From NCBI GenBank assembly GCA_021234155.1, contig JAJEKV010000095.1, positions 3,484,621 through 3,548,620 of the forward strand: 64,000 nucleotides of DNA, in the 5' to 3' direction. Below are positions 32,553 through 43,899 of this stretch, one piece after another. Within the stretch, counting starts at the first letter, position 1; each line of letters starts with the position of its first letter. Origin of the DNA: Isoetes taiwanensis (Eukaryota; Streptophyta; Lycopodiopsida; Isoetales; Isoetaceae). A program made the translations under genes and the position numbers. Below the pieces are notes generated by a model. The model saw nothing but the letters and a program-made list of their open reading frames with translations, made no database searches and was not told the DNA's origin.

Positions 32553-33195
32553 ATGTATGTGTGTATGTTGTTCATGCAGTAAGCAAGGCAACCCATCCAA
32601 CAATTTGATCTTCTAGTGGCAAACAGTTTGAAATATCTATGACTCATTTAGCCATCATCTATAGCTAAGAAGACCAACCATACAGTTAGTAAAAATCGAG
32701 CAATATTCTTACTCTGTTGACATGAAATAAAATTGTGCATTTTTAGGATTGAATTTCTTATTGTGTTATATGTTGTCTAACAATTCTGAAATTCTAGAAT
32801 TGGGCAGGTGCCCTAGTGTGATTTCGCCCTCAGTAGCGTTTGTGTTGAAACTAACGTAGGCTTGGAAAAAAAACCTTGTTAGGTTTTAATTTGTGTACTT
32901 TTGTCTTGCTTGCATCTTTATTTCTGGAAGAAGCTTGCAAAAAATCTGGAAATGGCTCTGTTAACCTGCAATAGTGCCGAAATCAGAGGGATTATTCGAT
33001 GCCAGAAACGGACCCACAAGAGAAAAAGGATCTGTGCCTGCCTGTCTGGTTTAGAACACAAACTCAAGTACAGAAGAAAATAAGAACTGACAACAGGTTT
33101 AGGCCTTCTCTTTTCAGGGTTATATCCGTCTGTTGATCTGGCTAGGGCGCTTCCTGCTTTACATAATGGCCTTGGGGAACAAAGGACAGTAAAGG

Positions 33196-35314
33196 ATGCA
33201 TCCAAAGCTAGGCATTTTGTTGCATTTCGCATCGCTTTATTTAGCTCTCGCCATTGCCCTCGATCCACAACTTAATCTGCTATCAAATGATATTTCACTT
33301 CAATCAGGTTTTCGGACCGATCCAGACGATCTCCGGTCTGCAACAGCAAGCTCCGCATATGGATATCCTGAGGAAGCATTTTCAGTTCTCAATGCTAAGG
33401 ATTTTGGAGCGGTGGGAGATGGGGTTTTCCTGAATACTAACCCTATACAATCTGCCATTGATGCCTGTGCCCTTAGAGGCCAATGCATGGTGCATTTTCC
33501 ACCTGGTTTATACCTCACTGGAACCATTTTTTTGAAATCTAATGTGTCTCTGCATTTGGATCCAGAAGCTATCATTGCAGGGAGCACAGAACGGAAGGAT
33601 TATCCTGTCGAAAGAACAAGATGGTATGTGATTATTGCAGAAAATGCTTCTAATGTGGGAATTTCTGGAGGTACTGTGGATGGTCAGGGGCTGAAATTTG
33701 TGCTGATATTTAATGAGACAAAGTATGTGATGTTGAACTGGAACGAGACGGGTACTTGCATTGGCAATGAGTGTCGACCTCGTTTGGTGGGCTTCCTCAA
33801 CTGCAGAAATGTCCATATCTGGAACGTGAAATTTCAAGAACCAGCACACTGGTGGTAGGTCATCTATTACCTTTTGGATCACAATGCGCATTGTGTATCA
33901 AATTCTTTTAGAAACTAAGCTGGCATTTGTCTTAAATGGAAATCAACTGTTCAAATAGGTCAGTACTTATCTTCTGCTAGAAAATATCCAACATGTTTCC
34001 ATCAGGGGTGTCCTTTCTAGCTTTAAATCTTCCTCAGATTGTTTATGGTCTTTGCCAGAAAAATTGTCACTTCATTCGACACATGAACAATCAGGAACAC
34101 AATTAATTGGATAAATTATTTCACTAGAAACCACTGCATCTGAATTTTTATGGCCTTATTGAGCTCCTGGATGGGCTTCCAAAAGGTCTCAGCACTCTTC
34201 TTTTCCTTAGTTTTTTTTTCTTGCAGTAGTATTAGGCCCTGAACATCTAAATGGTCAATGAGTCAAGAAGTATGAAACCTGTTTCATGTAGATGCAACTC
34301 TTTCAAAATATCTTCTGTAAGTTATATTTTGTTTTCTGTGTTTAGTGTTCCTGGTTCCCCTTATGAATACATAGCATTTCATGAATACCATTTTTTGCAG
34401 CTTGCATCTTGTCAACTCAGATTCCATTCAAATACATGATGTTGCAATTACTGGAGATTTCAATATACCAAACAATGATGGTATCGACATTGTGAGTAGC
34501 AATAATACAATAATAAAGAGGTGCCAAATAAATACTGGAGATGATGCAATCTGCCCAAAGACTATTGGAGGAGCACTTTATAATTTGACCGTACAAGACT
34601 GTTCTGTTCGCACAAAATCATGTGGAGTGAAGATTGGAAGTGAAAGCGACCATGATTTTGTTGGCCTATCTTTTTCAAATATTACTATAATAAATTCTCA
34701 CAGAGGGATTGGAATTCAGCTAAGGGACTCAGGTAAAGGCACAATTTGCTTATTGATTTCCTTATGACAAAGTATTATGAAGGAAAACCATTGAATCTGC
34801 TGTGATCTTTCTAATAGGTAATGTACGAGATGTTTCATTTTCAAACATTGAAATAAGTACTCGCTTCTACGATCCATCCTGGTGGGGAAATGGAGAACCT
34901 ATATATGTCACAGCTTGCCCAAGAAACAACTTCACTAAAGTGGGATCCATTTACAATGTAACATTTTCAAACATCATGGCAGTCTCTGAAAATGGTATAT
35001 TTTTGGCTGGTTCGAAAGATGGGACATTGAATGGGCTGAAACTTAGAAATGTTGCTGTGACACTTCAGCGATCGACAACATTTCCTGGTGGACTACAGGA
35101 CTATAGGCCAGGTTGTAAAGGCCTTATACCTCATCAAATGTCTGGAGTTTTTATGGAGTATGTTTCTGATATTAAATTGCAGAACGTGACACTCAGCTGG
35201 GTCTTGAACCAAAGTACTTCAGACTGGGATATGCCTTTAGATTTTAGTCCCCAGACTGTAGGATACATAAGTCTGGATCATTTTACTTCCACAACAGGGA
35301 GCATATCATCCTAA
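33196..35314 (+). CDS. Glycoside hydrolase family 28 (polygalacturonase-like) secreted protein
   Basis: Three exons: 33196-33854, 34401-34732 and 34818-35314, with donors TG|GTAGGT and AG|GTAAAG and acceptors TTGCAG and AATAG. They join to 495 codons without a stop. The ATG chosen begins a signal peptide (hydrophobic LGILLHFASLYLALAIA), so the product is exported to the wall, where GH28 enzymes hydrolyse pectin backbones. Right-handed beta-helix text starts at about residue 70 (FGAVGDGVFLNTNPIQSAI). Catalytic motif I is PNNDGIDI (Asp246, for NTD) and motif II TGDDAI (Asp267-Asp268). The usual GHG and RIK are replaced by RTKSCGVKIGSES (290-302) and SHRGIGIQLRDSG (319-331). Such replacements also occur, as I recall, in a plant subfamily annotated only as probable polygalacturonase, so substrate is uncertain. 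Length is normal and no lesion is visible; this is the one clearly intact gene here. Confidence 0.88.
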
Positions 35315-35319
35315 ACCTG

Positions 35320-36340
35320 TAGCTTGGAAGGGGACAATTCTGTTTCTTTCTACTTCCACACAAGCCAAAATGTCGTAATGCATTATCTACAGACAAGAAA
35401 TATTATTTCCTTACCTTTTTCCTATCAGAAGTTCAGTCTTAACCCACCATTCTATACAGCAAATATTATTTTGCTACCTTTTCCTGATCAAAAATCCAGA
35501 TTCTTAACCCACTGGTGGGAAATTATCGAGATTATCCAACTATTTAGGGTTTTAAGGGAAGTGTTTAAACGGAACTCTCCTGCTAGGAATGAAAGGACAA
35601 GGTTGGGTAGGAACCTTTATTTAAAAAACATTCTGCCTTAAATACACCAAAAATAGATGAATGCATAATTGTGTTCCATATCCTGGCAGAATCCCTACAT
35701 TGATGTATACAAGAAAGGCAATCTACATGCCTTGCCTTTCTTGTAACGTGGAAGACAGTTAGAAACATTCTACGGGCTGAAAAATCCTTGGAATGCAGGG
35801 TAAAACTTTTGAATGCTGGGTAAAATAGCTGGAATAGCAGGTAAATTGTTGAATCATGGAGTAAATTTGCTGTAACAGGAGTCGGAGAAGTTCTTCGTTG
35901 CAGAAGTTCTTCGTTGCAGTCAAGAAATCTCTGTAACATTCCTGGGTTAGAAACTTACCACGTACCATGTCGCGATTGGAGGGAAAAGATAGAATGTTTC
36001 TAACTGTTTTTTATGTATACAGGAATGGCCCTGCGGCTTGAATTTTGGTGAGGAAGGCTGGATCACGTGCGACGGCGTGGAGGCTGCCACGCCGTCTGGC
36101 TTGCCGAAGCCACAAGGCTATTTATGCAATGTGAAGTCACGGGGCCCTAGGGGAGGGTGCCCATGAAGCGCCCACTTAAGGAAACAAATGTTATTATGAT
36201 CGACTAATTTTTTTTTTAACTCCTCTTTTTAACATACCATAATGAAGATTGGGTCTTTAGCTTTCAATTGATCCCATACATCAGAGTTTTTGATAAATTT
36301 GGAGTTCGCTACGAAGGTTTTAAGTCAGAAGGCTAATTTA
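35320..36340. other. 3' flank of the GH28 gene
   Basis: No gene. Short duplications occur, such as AATATTATTT(C/T).CTACCTTTTCCT (35400 and 35463) and GAAGTTCTTCGTTGCA (35887 and 35902). A GC-rich island at 36040-36130 contains GGCGTGG..CCACGCC. TTAGAAACATTCTA and GAATGTTTCTAACTG (35759 and 35991) are inverted copies, a possible hairpin-bounded relic. Confidence 0.35.
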
Positions 36341-36344
36341 ACCC

Positions 36345-36456
36345 TAATAGACCATATGTGCCCTTCAATAGACCATTAAGTGCCCTTCAATGGACCACTA
36401 AGTACCCTTTAATGGACTACTTGGGACCTTCAATAGACCACATAGGACCTTTAATA
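36345..36456 (+). repeat. Minisatellite of about 25 bp (5 copies)
   Basis: Degenerate unit (C)AATRGACCAYTAAGTRCCCTT repeated about five times with variants ACTACTTGGGACC and CCACATAGGACC. The overlapping short frame is a repeat product. Confidence 0.7.
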
Positions 36457-36726
36457 GCCAACTGCTTACTTGCTGCTTACTTGCTATGTAACAATCATTA
36501 TACATCAATTTTTTTTTACAGATTTATGTCTTACACTATTCTAGAGGCCTGGCATGGCCTTAATTGCCCACCATAACTGTAAGGAGTTCCACAAGGTCTA
36601 ACAACAATCTGAAAACCATCCAGACAACACACCTTGTTCGAAAAAAACCAAAACATGACCACAACGTTTATGAATGTGAGAAATAATTTACAAAAGTATT
36701 GGCAGAAGGTGTGACCCTTTTATTTC

Positions 36727-37634
36727 TTAGACAACAAATGAAAAACCTTTTATGTCTTTGTCTGCAGCAAGCAAGGCATTTGCCTTTTTTTTTGCTAACT
36801 CAATTCCTTGTCTGTCAGTCTCATGCTGCTCAAAAATTGGTAAGAAAAGTTTCAAATTATTTAATATTTTGTTAGATTTGAAGGGCATATCTTGTTTCCC
36901 AGTCTAGAGCGATGAACACTGCAATAACAAATTTGATTGCTTCCATTCTATTAAGTGCATCTGCACCCTCCAACATTTTTTGAGATGCTGCCAAGAATTT
37001 CTTATGAAAGCTAATGTCAAGTTCTTTCAAATTCATTACTGTCAAAACTCGTCCAAGATCTAGATGTAGTTCTGTCTTTGGTAACTCTTGATTAAAATCC
37101 ATTAGAACATACTTACATACTTCCTCGACATGTTCTTCCTTTGCATACGGCCACTTGTCGGACCAAACAACAGAGGTGATACAAGCGGCAGCTCCAGCAG
37201 CTGCAGGCTCACATTCCCCAACAAGAAGATCTAGAAAAGGGGAGCAAACCTTTTCGTAAATCTCATTTATCTCTAAAATATCAAAGATTTCTCTCACAAT
37301 TGCAGCAACAAGTTTGCCACAAGCATTCTCTAGCGGCCTCGCATTGCCACTAGTTTTCAAGTCTCTGGCTTGAAGGGCACGAATCATGCTTCCAACAATC
37401 ATGCCAACGTGTTTGGTTATGTGTTTTTTTGTGAACATCCACAACCTCCTGGAGAAGTTCAATACCATATCCATCTAGTTCACTATTCCTGCAAATATTC
37501 TGTACAAAAGTCTGCAGGCTATTGTCATCTAAGTCTGCTACTGTACCTTTAAGGGTTGCTAATGCAGCATCTCTTTTTGTCTGACTGTTTAAGTTTACCA
37601 AACCCTTGTCCACCGATTCATCATAATTTTCCAT
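36727..37634 (-). pseudogene. SINE1/SINE2-like armadillo-repeat gene with two frameshifts
   Basis: Minus strand, no intron seen. ATG at 37634 (MENYDESVDKGLVNLNSQTK) follows a TTTGCAG. ARM/HEAT-type helices follow: RDAALATLKGTVADLDDNSL, then IVGSMIRALQARDL, PLENACGKLVAAIVREIF and EPAAAGAAACITSVVWSDKW. The C-terminal ISNKILNNLKLFLPIFEQHE..LAKKKANALLAADKDIKG ends at 36727. Similarity to SINE1, a plant nuclear-envelope and actin-associated KASH protein, rests on TLK..V.DLD, the ACGKLV/ACSKVV helix and the SDKWPYA/SDNWRFA match. The frame breaks at a run of seven A (minus strand, near 37425-37431), where six would restore it, and again near 36874 (CAAATCTAAC). The product would be about 300 aa, shorter than SINE1 and without a visible KASH tail. 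Both breaks could be sequencing errors; otherwise the locus is a pseudogene. Confidence 0.55.
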
Positions 37635-37739
37635 GATCCATATGCCTGCAAAATAAACCCCATATTTATTTTGAACATCAAGCATCTCCATTTTACATTT
37701 ATATTGAAGATCAAGGTATCCATTTCTCAATTAATGCAA

Positions 37740-39690
37740 GGAGGTGTTGAAATACCTCTTTAAATTAATTATCATGACATGAAGTACATAAAAGTGCATC
37801 TACATAATATAAAATGCAGCAAGCTTCTGTAGAACATGTGCAGTTGGTGGTTTTGTGAGTTGTGCAGTTTGTGGTTTTGTGCAGTGGGTAGCTTTGGACT
37901 TAAAATTTTGCCGCAGGGATTCAACAGTAATGGTACTAGCTGAGGACATTTTTTATCTAGTAGGATTATTCCGAAGAACATTGGTGGACTGTTACGAAAA
38001 TCAAGACATTATGAGCTTCTGGTGGCAGAATGGAGAACCCAATCAAGAAGCTCGAGACTCCTCCTTCACAACCTATGTAGTATTTCTGAAATGCTCCATT
38101 ACAAGTGGAAATATCCTCACTTTGCCAAGAGTACATTGAAAAGTCTTTTGCTAAGAAAATAAAAGGTAAAATGTGGCAAGCATTGTTTGGCCAGCATTTT
38201 CATTTGAGACTGATAGAGCTTGATGCACTGCTGTGTTTTGTCTTATAATTAATATCCAGCAACTGACGAAGCCTTAGAAGCACAGTAGGAAATGTATTCA
38301 CCAATTGGAACTGCAATTGTGTAACTTCAGATTCTCTATCCACTGGCTCCATTAACATGACATATGCCTGGTCTTTGTTTGACTTGTTTCTTTGTGTTTC
38401 CTATCAAAAACATCAGCATCTCTACTTGTGTACAAAGTTTGCTCCAGTGCCATATCTTCATCCTCATTGCATTAAGATGCATCCCCATCTGGTGGACACT
38501 AATATCTGCTTGATCTCAAGGTTAGCAAAATTCCTTGAGCAAACTAGTTGGGCAAGCACCCTACAAAGATTTTCTTTTCTACATGTGAATGTATGTCCTG
38601 CTTGGAGAAAGGGGCATCCAAAAGTATGTAGGCATCTGAGATGAAAAGAATGATAACTTAAATGCCATGGCTCAGTTTTCTAATTTACTGTAGATAACAT
38701 GAGGGACAACTAACAAGCTTGCACTTCCAAGTTGCTCATCGGTCATAACAAATAGGGTATTTCTGAGCTTTAATCAGGCGGGATGTTGGATGAGCAATTG
38801 GACAAATGAGGGCCCTCATAAATAATGACAATGGGCCTCAGTGGTTTTGGTATTTGGTCCATTAGCTTATATTTAGAGAACTCTTATCTGCCCTTAACAA
38901 ACAACAAATAAAATCCACAGTACAATGCATGCATGGGGTGAAGCAGTTCATATTTCAAATCATAGAACTAGATCCCATTATTTCAAAGAGTATAAATATA
39001 AATGGTGATTTTAGGCTCATCCATGATGCACTTTTTCTTTCTATTGACAGAACTTGATGCTGTGTAGTGTCCCAGCTACCAACAGATCAGTGCTAAGATA
39101 GAAAAATGGTGTAAGTGATAAACCTTGGCTCAAGCTTTCATGACCGCAGAATTGAAAACACGAAGAAAAAGCCTAAATTATCTGTTTTCTCAAGTTCAAG
39201 CAGCTCAAATTGCTAAAAAAAAGCAAAGGAAGAAGGTCACAGTACTGGTTTTGGATGACTAAACTGAGCACCCCTCGCCAGAAGCCGCCTCCTTTGATCG
39301 ATGCTGCATCTGGAGCTTCTCACAAGTGTCGGACGAAGGAAAATCAATGGTCGAATGAAGGTCCGCCAGTGGGCAAAAAAGGGGGAACTTACTGGCGGAT
39401 AACGGGTGTTAAAAGAGTCAAAGATGGTAATCGGACGGAGGAGGGTCATCCTCCCCTAGATCCAGCGCCACATGACACGCATCCAACGAACGTAATAAAG
39501 AATGGCAGGTGCAATTGTAGAATGTGAGGCAAAGTGGCGAGGGCAACATTCTTGGAAAGAGCTATTGCCATGTGGCGGGGTGCCATTGGCTGCGCGGGCT
39601 TGATCTAGAGCCTCCTGACTTCACCTATAGGGGAATAGCCCAGTTTTCTGCGAATGCCTTATTTATCAACCACCATCGTGTTTTATCAAC
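37740..39690. other. Upstream region of the SINE1-like gene, no supported gene
   Basis: Plus-strand frames at 37855-38139 and 38357-38644 carry no motif. Promoter elements for the minus-strand gene could lie here but none stands out. GGGAGAACTTACTGGCGG-type text at 39380-39400 shows no duplication. Confidence 0.3.
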
Positions 39691-39697
39691 CACCATC

Positions 39698-40764
39698 GTG
39701 TTTAAACCATGGTTACCCGGAACCGGAACGGGAACCGGAACGGCACCCCAAATTTCGGAACCGGAACCGGAACACTTCGGAACGGGAACATCCAACTTTG
39801 GAATTTTTAAATTTTGAAAATGGATTTGGTGTTCCCATGAGCTAATTAACCTATTGAACTAGTTTTCAATTTTAAAATGTCAAAGGGTGATGTATAATAA
39901 TGGCCAAATGAAAATATGGCTCTACCGTATTACATATTCTTATAAATGAACATAAAAACACCACATAGTTTAACTTTTATGACGAATATATCTTAAGCCA
40001 TCATTATAAAACAGAAATCTTCTATTATAGCAAATATATGGCATGATGTGTTCTTCCATTTAATTAAAGAGCAATAAACAAAACAAATGCACGAAAATCA
40101 ATCAATCAATCTATGAGTATGAATGAAATAAATAAATGCTGAAGAACATACCTTAAGATCATTCAATCAATGTAACTATTATGTGTGTTATGTGGCAGCA
40201 AATGGAACTTCAGTTCTCCCTGGCTGGCTTTCAAACAATGATACAGATTTACTACTTATTCTAATGAAACAGAAGGAAAGAAAGAAAAGGAGTGTTTTGC
40301 TTGCTCTCTACCTATTCTCTGGAGTCTGACTGGAACTGGAACTTTAGAAGGGCTGCGTTGCTGCTTGCTTCTCTCCTCCTCTGCTGAGTGCTCTGACCGA
40401 AACCAAATCGAGCTGACCTGATCGAGCTGTTGTATCCACCTACTATCCGGCCGGCCACTCAGGTGGAAATGAAAAGAGTGGAGAAAGGGCTTTTCTGCCC
40501 TGTTACGAATGAATATCAGAGGCCCAAACCTTTGCAAAATCAAAATTTGCAAAAGAAAAAGTGAAAAATAAGAAAAAAATGAAGGAAAAGGTCAAAACAA
40601 ATTTTATAGTTGGGAACAACGTTCCCAACTTACCGGAACATTGTCGGAACGGCGTTCCGGGTAACATACACATTTGGAACGGGAACAAATGTTCCGGGAA
40701 CGTGGCATGCCCCGGAACCTGTTCGGAACCGGAACGGCGTTCCCGGTAACCATGGTTTAAACAC
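39698..40764. mobile_element. 1067-bp TIR element with GGAAC-rich subterminal arrays
   Basis: The left end GTGTTTAAACCATGGTTACC (39698) is the exact reverse complement of the right end (40745-40764), a perfect 20-bp inverted repeat. Inside each end are clusters of CGGAACCGGAACGG-type words, as in hAT elements whose subterminal motifs bind transposase. The only duplicated flank I find is ATC (39695-39697 and 40765-40767), which would be 3 bp, not the 8 bp of hAT. The left flank ATCAACCACCATCGTG is itself duplicated in tandem (39665 and 39684). No transposase is present; the 98-codon minus frame at 40256-40552 is unrecognised. Likely a non-autonomous MITE-like element. Confidence 0.7.
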
Positions 40765-40865
40765 ATCCCCCTGTGTTGACACGTTTAGGCTATCTGGCTA
40801 TTTTGGAGCCTTAAATAAATGTATTTACTATATACTATTCATAAAGATAAAAATATCTTGCCTTC

Positions 40866-40930
40866 AAAAAAAAAAAAAAAAAAAAAAAACAAAACCCCCC
40901 AAAAAAAAAAGGGCTCAGTAGTTTTTTTTT
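40866..40930. repeat. Homopolymer cluster (A-run, C-run, A-run, T-run)
   Basis: About 24 A, then AAAACCCCCCAAAAAAAAAA, then GGGCTCAGTAG and a T-run. It abuts the duplicated upstream flank of the CPSF73-like locus. Assembly accuracy is doubtful here. Confidence 0.8.
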
Positions 40931-41110
40931 TTAGCACGTTTGCACAAACGAGGGTAGAGACTTTGGAGCAATTTAAGGCTATCCACGTTGCAGCCAGCTG
41001 GGATTATTGTGCACGTGGAAAGCCTTGTAGTCGCTCGATTTCATCTATGGTGGAGAAAAAAACTTCGAAATTCCAGCATGTCCGTCCATGGTAGCGCTGG
41101 AAGTTATGGC
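40922..41110 (+). repeat. Duplicated flank, copy 1 (5' of the CPSF73-I locus)
   Basis: After a T-run: AGCACGTTTGCACAAACGAG, GAGACTTTGGAGCAATT, TCCACGTTGC.GCCAG, TTGTGCACGTGGA and AAATTCCAGCATGTC, ending near GGAAGTTATGGCCGG. The same series follows a T-run at 45100. It could be the locus's own promoter/5' leader duplicated, or a poly(A)-tailed retroposon on the minus strand. Confidence 0.7.
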
Positions 41111-41315
41111 CGGGCTAGAGAATTCGAATTGGGATTACGACATTACTCGAATTGGCATCGGTAAGTTTGAAAGCTCAGGTTTCTTTATTGTTTTGTTTTA
41201 AAAAGCTACGTTAATTTGTTGGTTTCATCCGTTGTTGTGCAGACCAAGCTCTAAGCTTGAGGGATTTCAAGTTCTAAGCTTTGATGGTTTTTGTACATTA
41301 GGTTTTACTGCGAAA

Positions 41316-43890
41316 ATGAAGCGCAAAGAGTCTATGGTAAGAGGCGATGGAGATAAGCTCGACATTATGCCCCTCGGTGCTGGAAATGAAGTGGGTAGGT
41401 CGTGTGTTCATATGACTTACAAAGGCAAGGCGGTTCTGGTAAATATTTACCATATCATTGCACTAGCTAAAGGCGGTTCTGGTAAATATTTACCATATCA
41501 TTGCACTAGCTATTTTTCCATATCTTCTGTATTTACGCTTTCCGTTTTGCATGCACAGTTTGACTGTGGAATACACCCTGGATACTCTGGAATTGCTGCA
41601 CTCCCATATTTTGATGCAATCGACCCCTCCACAATCGACGTGCTCCTTGTAACCCAGTAAGTAGATTAATGTCTCAGAAGTTATAACTTTTATCGTAGTC
41701 CAATAAGCTCCTTATGCTTGGATACTCTATATGGCACTTCATGCAGCATGTTTGGTTGTTGTTTCTAGTTGGATACTTTATTGTATATCACAATTCAATA
41801 TTCCTAATGAGATGTGTGCACCGAAAGGGTTTGATCTTGCAACAAAAAAATGTATTAAGTTTCTTCCTACATTTTATTAACTTGCTGTGATGGTGAACAA
41901 AAATCTTAATGCAGCTTTCATCTTGATCATTGTGCTTCGCTTTCTTACTTCTTGGAGAAGGTATATACATTTTTTTTTTGTTTTTTTCTATGGAGCTATT
42001 TGTACTTGTAAACATTTACTTTAGACAATTGTTATGCGTTTTCAGACAACATTTAAGGGCAGAGTGTTTATGACACATGCCACAAAAGCAATCTATAAAC
42101 TGCTTCTTTTCGATTTTGTCAAAATAAGCAAGGTGTCTGTTGAAGATATGCTTTATGACGAACAGGATATTAACCGCACAATGAACAAAATAGAGGTGCA
42201 TAACCCGAACTTTTAAGCATTTGGCAGTGATGAATGTTATGTTCATTATTTGAAGACTTACAGGATAATGTAAAACAAAGGTGCAATGGTGTCTGCTTCT
42301 CAGGTTATAGATTTTCATCAGACAATGGAGGTGAATGGCATACGTTTTTGGTGTTATACGGCAGGGCATGTGCTTGGTGCAGCTATGTTTATGGTGGACA
42401 TCGCGGTGTTCGAAGTTTTATATCTGGTGACTACTCTAGAGAAGAAGACCGTCATCCGCGAAAGCGGTGAAGTTGCCTCCTTTCTCTCCGGATGTCGCAT
42501 TATTGAATCCACCTATGGGGTACAAATTCATCAGCCTAGGATGGTAATGCGAGAAGCGTTTCAATCGAGACGGTAGCTCACACCGTATCTTATGGTGGTA
42601 GAGTGTTGATTCCCGCATTCGCTTTGGGTCGTGCACAAGAGTTGCTTTTAATTCTTGATGAGTATTGGGAGGCGATCCGCAGCTCCAAGAATACATACCC
42701 ATTTACTATGCATCACCGCTGGCTAAAAGATGTATGACTGTTTACTAGACTTATATAAATGCCATGAATGATAAGATAAAAGCCAGTTAAATGTTTCTAA
42801 CCCATTCGAATTCAAGCGCATATCACCGCCTAAAAGTATAGAACAATTTGAGGACGTGGGCCCATCAGTGGTGATGGCAAGTCCTGGAGGTCTACAAAGT
42901 GGATTATCTCGGCAACTATTTGATCGGTGGTGTCAGGATAAAAAGAATTCATGTGTAATTCCTGGTTATGTTTTTGAAGGGACACTAGCAAAGACGATAA
43001 TCAATGAGCCAAAGGAGGTGACGTTGATGAATGGCCTGGTTGTACCACTTCATATGCATGTGCACTATATATCCTTTTCTGCACATGCTGATTTTTCTCA
43101 GACCAGTGCTTTTCTAAATGAACTGAAACCTCCAAACATCATACTTGTGCATGGAGAGGCAAATGAAATGGGTCGTCTGAAGGCGAAATTGCTAACACAG
43201 TTTGCAGATCAAAATGTGAAAGTAGCCAAACAGTTGAGATGTTCTTTAAGGGAGAAAAGATTGCAAAAGCTGTTGGTAAGCTGGCAGAAAAGACTCCTAA
43301 AAAAGGTGATCCAGTTAATGGACTCCTTGTGAAGAAAGGATTCACTTATCAGCTGATGGCTCCTGAGGATCTTCATGTTTATACCCAACTCTCCAGAGGA
43401 AGTGTGATGCAACGGCAATCAGTACCCTACAAGGGAGCATTTACTGTGCTACGACACAGGCTACAACAGATGTATGAAAGCGTGGAAACCATGTTGAAGT
43501 CTGAGTTTCCTTCTCTCAGGATCCATGACAAAGTTACAATTGTCCTACACTGGGTTTCAGACCCAGTAAGCGACATGGTTGCCAATTCTATCATTGCAAT
43601 GATTTTGAAACTTGATTCCCACTCATTATATGGCATGGTCTCAAATGGCCATAGATCAAAGGAAGCAAGGCTGGAAAAGGATGAAATCAAAATTGTACAT
43701 TCATTACTTGCATCTTTGTTTGGTGACGTGAAGCTTGATGAGCAGCAGCAAATGATTACTGTAACAGTTGATGGAGTTGTTGCAACCATTGACCATGTCA
43801 ATAAAGGCATAGACTGTAACGATGAGGGCTTAAAGGAGCGGATCAAGGTTGCATTGCAAAGACTTTATTTTTCTGTTCACAGATATTTGG
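41316..43890 (+). pseudogene. CPSF73-I-like (mRNA 3'-end endonuclease) pseudogene
   Basis: CPSF73 is the metallo-beta-lactamase/beta-CASP nuclease that cuts pre-mRNA before polyadenylation. Exons: 41316-41438 (MKRKESMVRGDGDKLDIMPL, GAGNEVGRSC), 41559-41656 (FDCGIHPGYSGIAALPYFDA), 41915-41960 (completes the zinc motif HFHLDH), 42046-42195 ([20 protein letters not shown]) and 42304 onward without introns. The early exons are in phase and clean. Later exon 5 breaks: a one-base loss in MVDIA|GV near 42403, frame changes near 42470, 42550-42590 and 42660, and a TAG in ..KRCMTVY*TYINAMND near 42745. A further frame change lies near 43225, between FADQNVKVA and [15 protein letters not shown]. The C-terminal domain then runs to about 43890 ([40 protein letters not shown]). 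Beta-CASP histidines are largely kept. Many lesions over a recognisable sequence indicate a fairly young pseudogene, or a very poor assembly. Confidence 0.88.
41427..41511 (+). repeat. 43-bp tandem duplication over the exon 1 splice donor
   Basis: AAGGCGGTTCTGGTAAATAT..CATTGCACTAGCT occurs at 41427-41469 and again at 41470-41511, nearly identical. It contains the last codons of exon 1 and the GTAAAT donor, so two donors compete. Use of the second adds 43 nt and shifts the frame. Confidence 0.9.
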
Positions 43891-43899
43891 AGAGGCAGC

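Noticed and set aside
39690-40772. 8-bp hAT target duplication around the GGAAC element
   Set aside because: CCACCATC and ATCCCCCT do not match; only ATC is shared.
40561-40921. Lys-rich and GTG-rich ORFs
   Set aside because: Translations of GGAAC arrays and A-runs.
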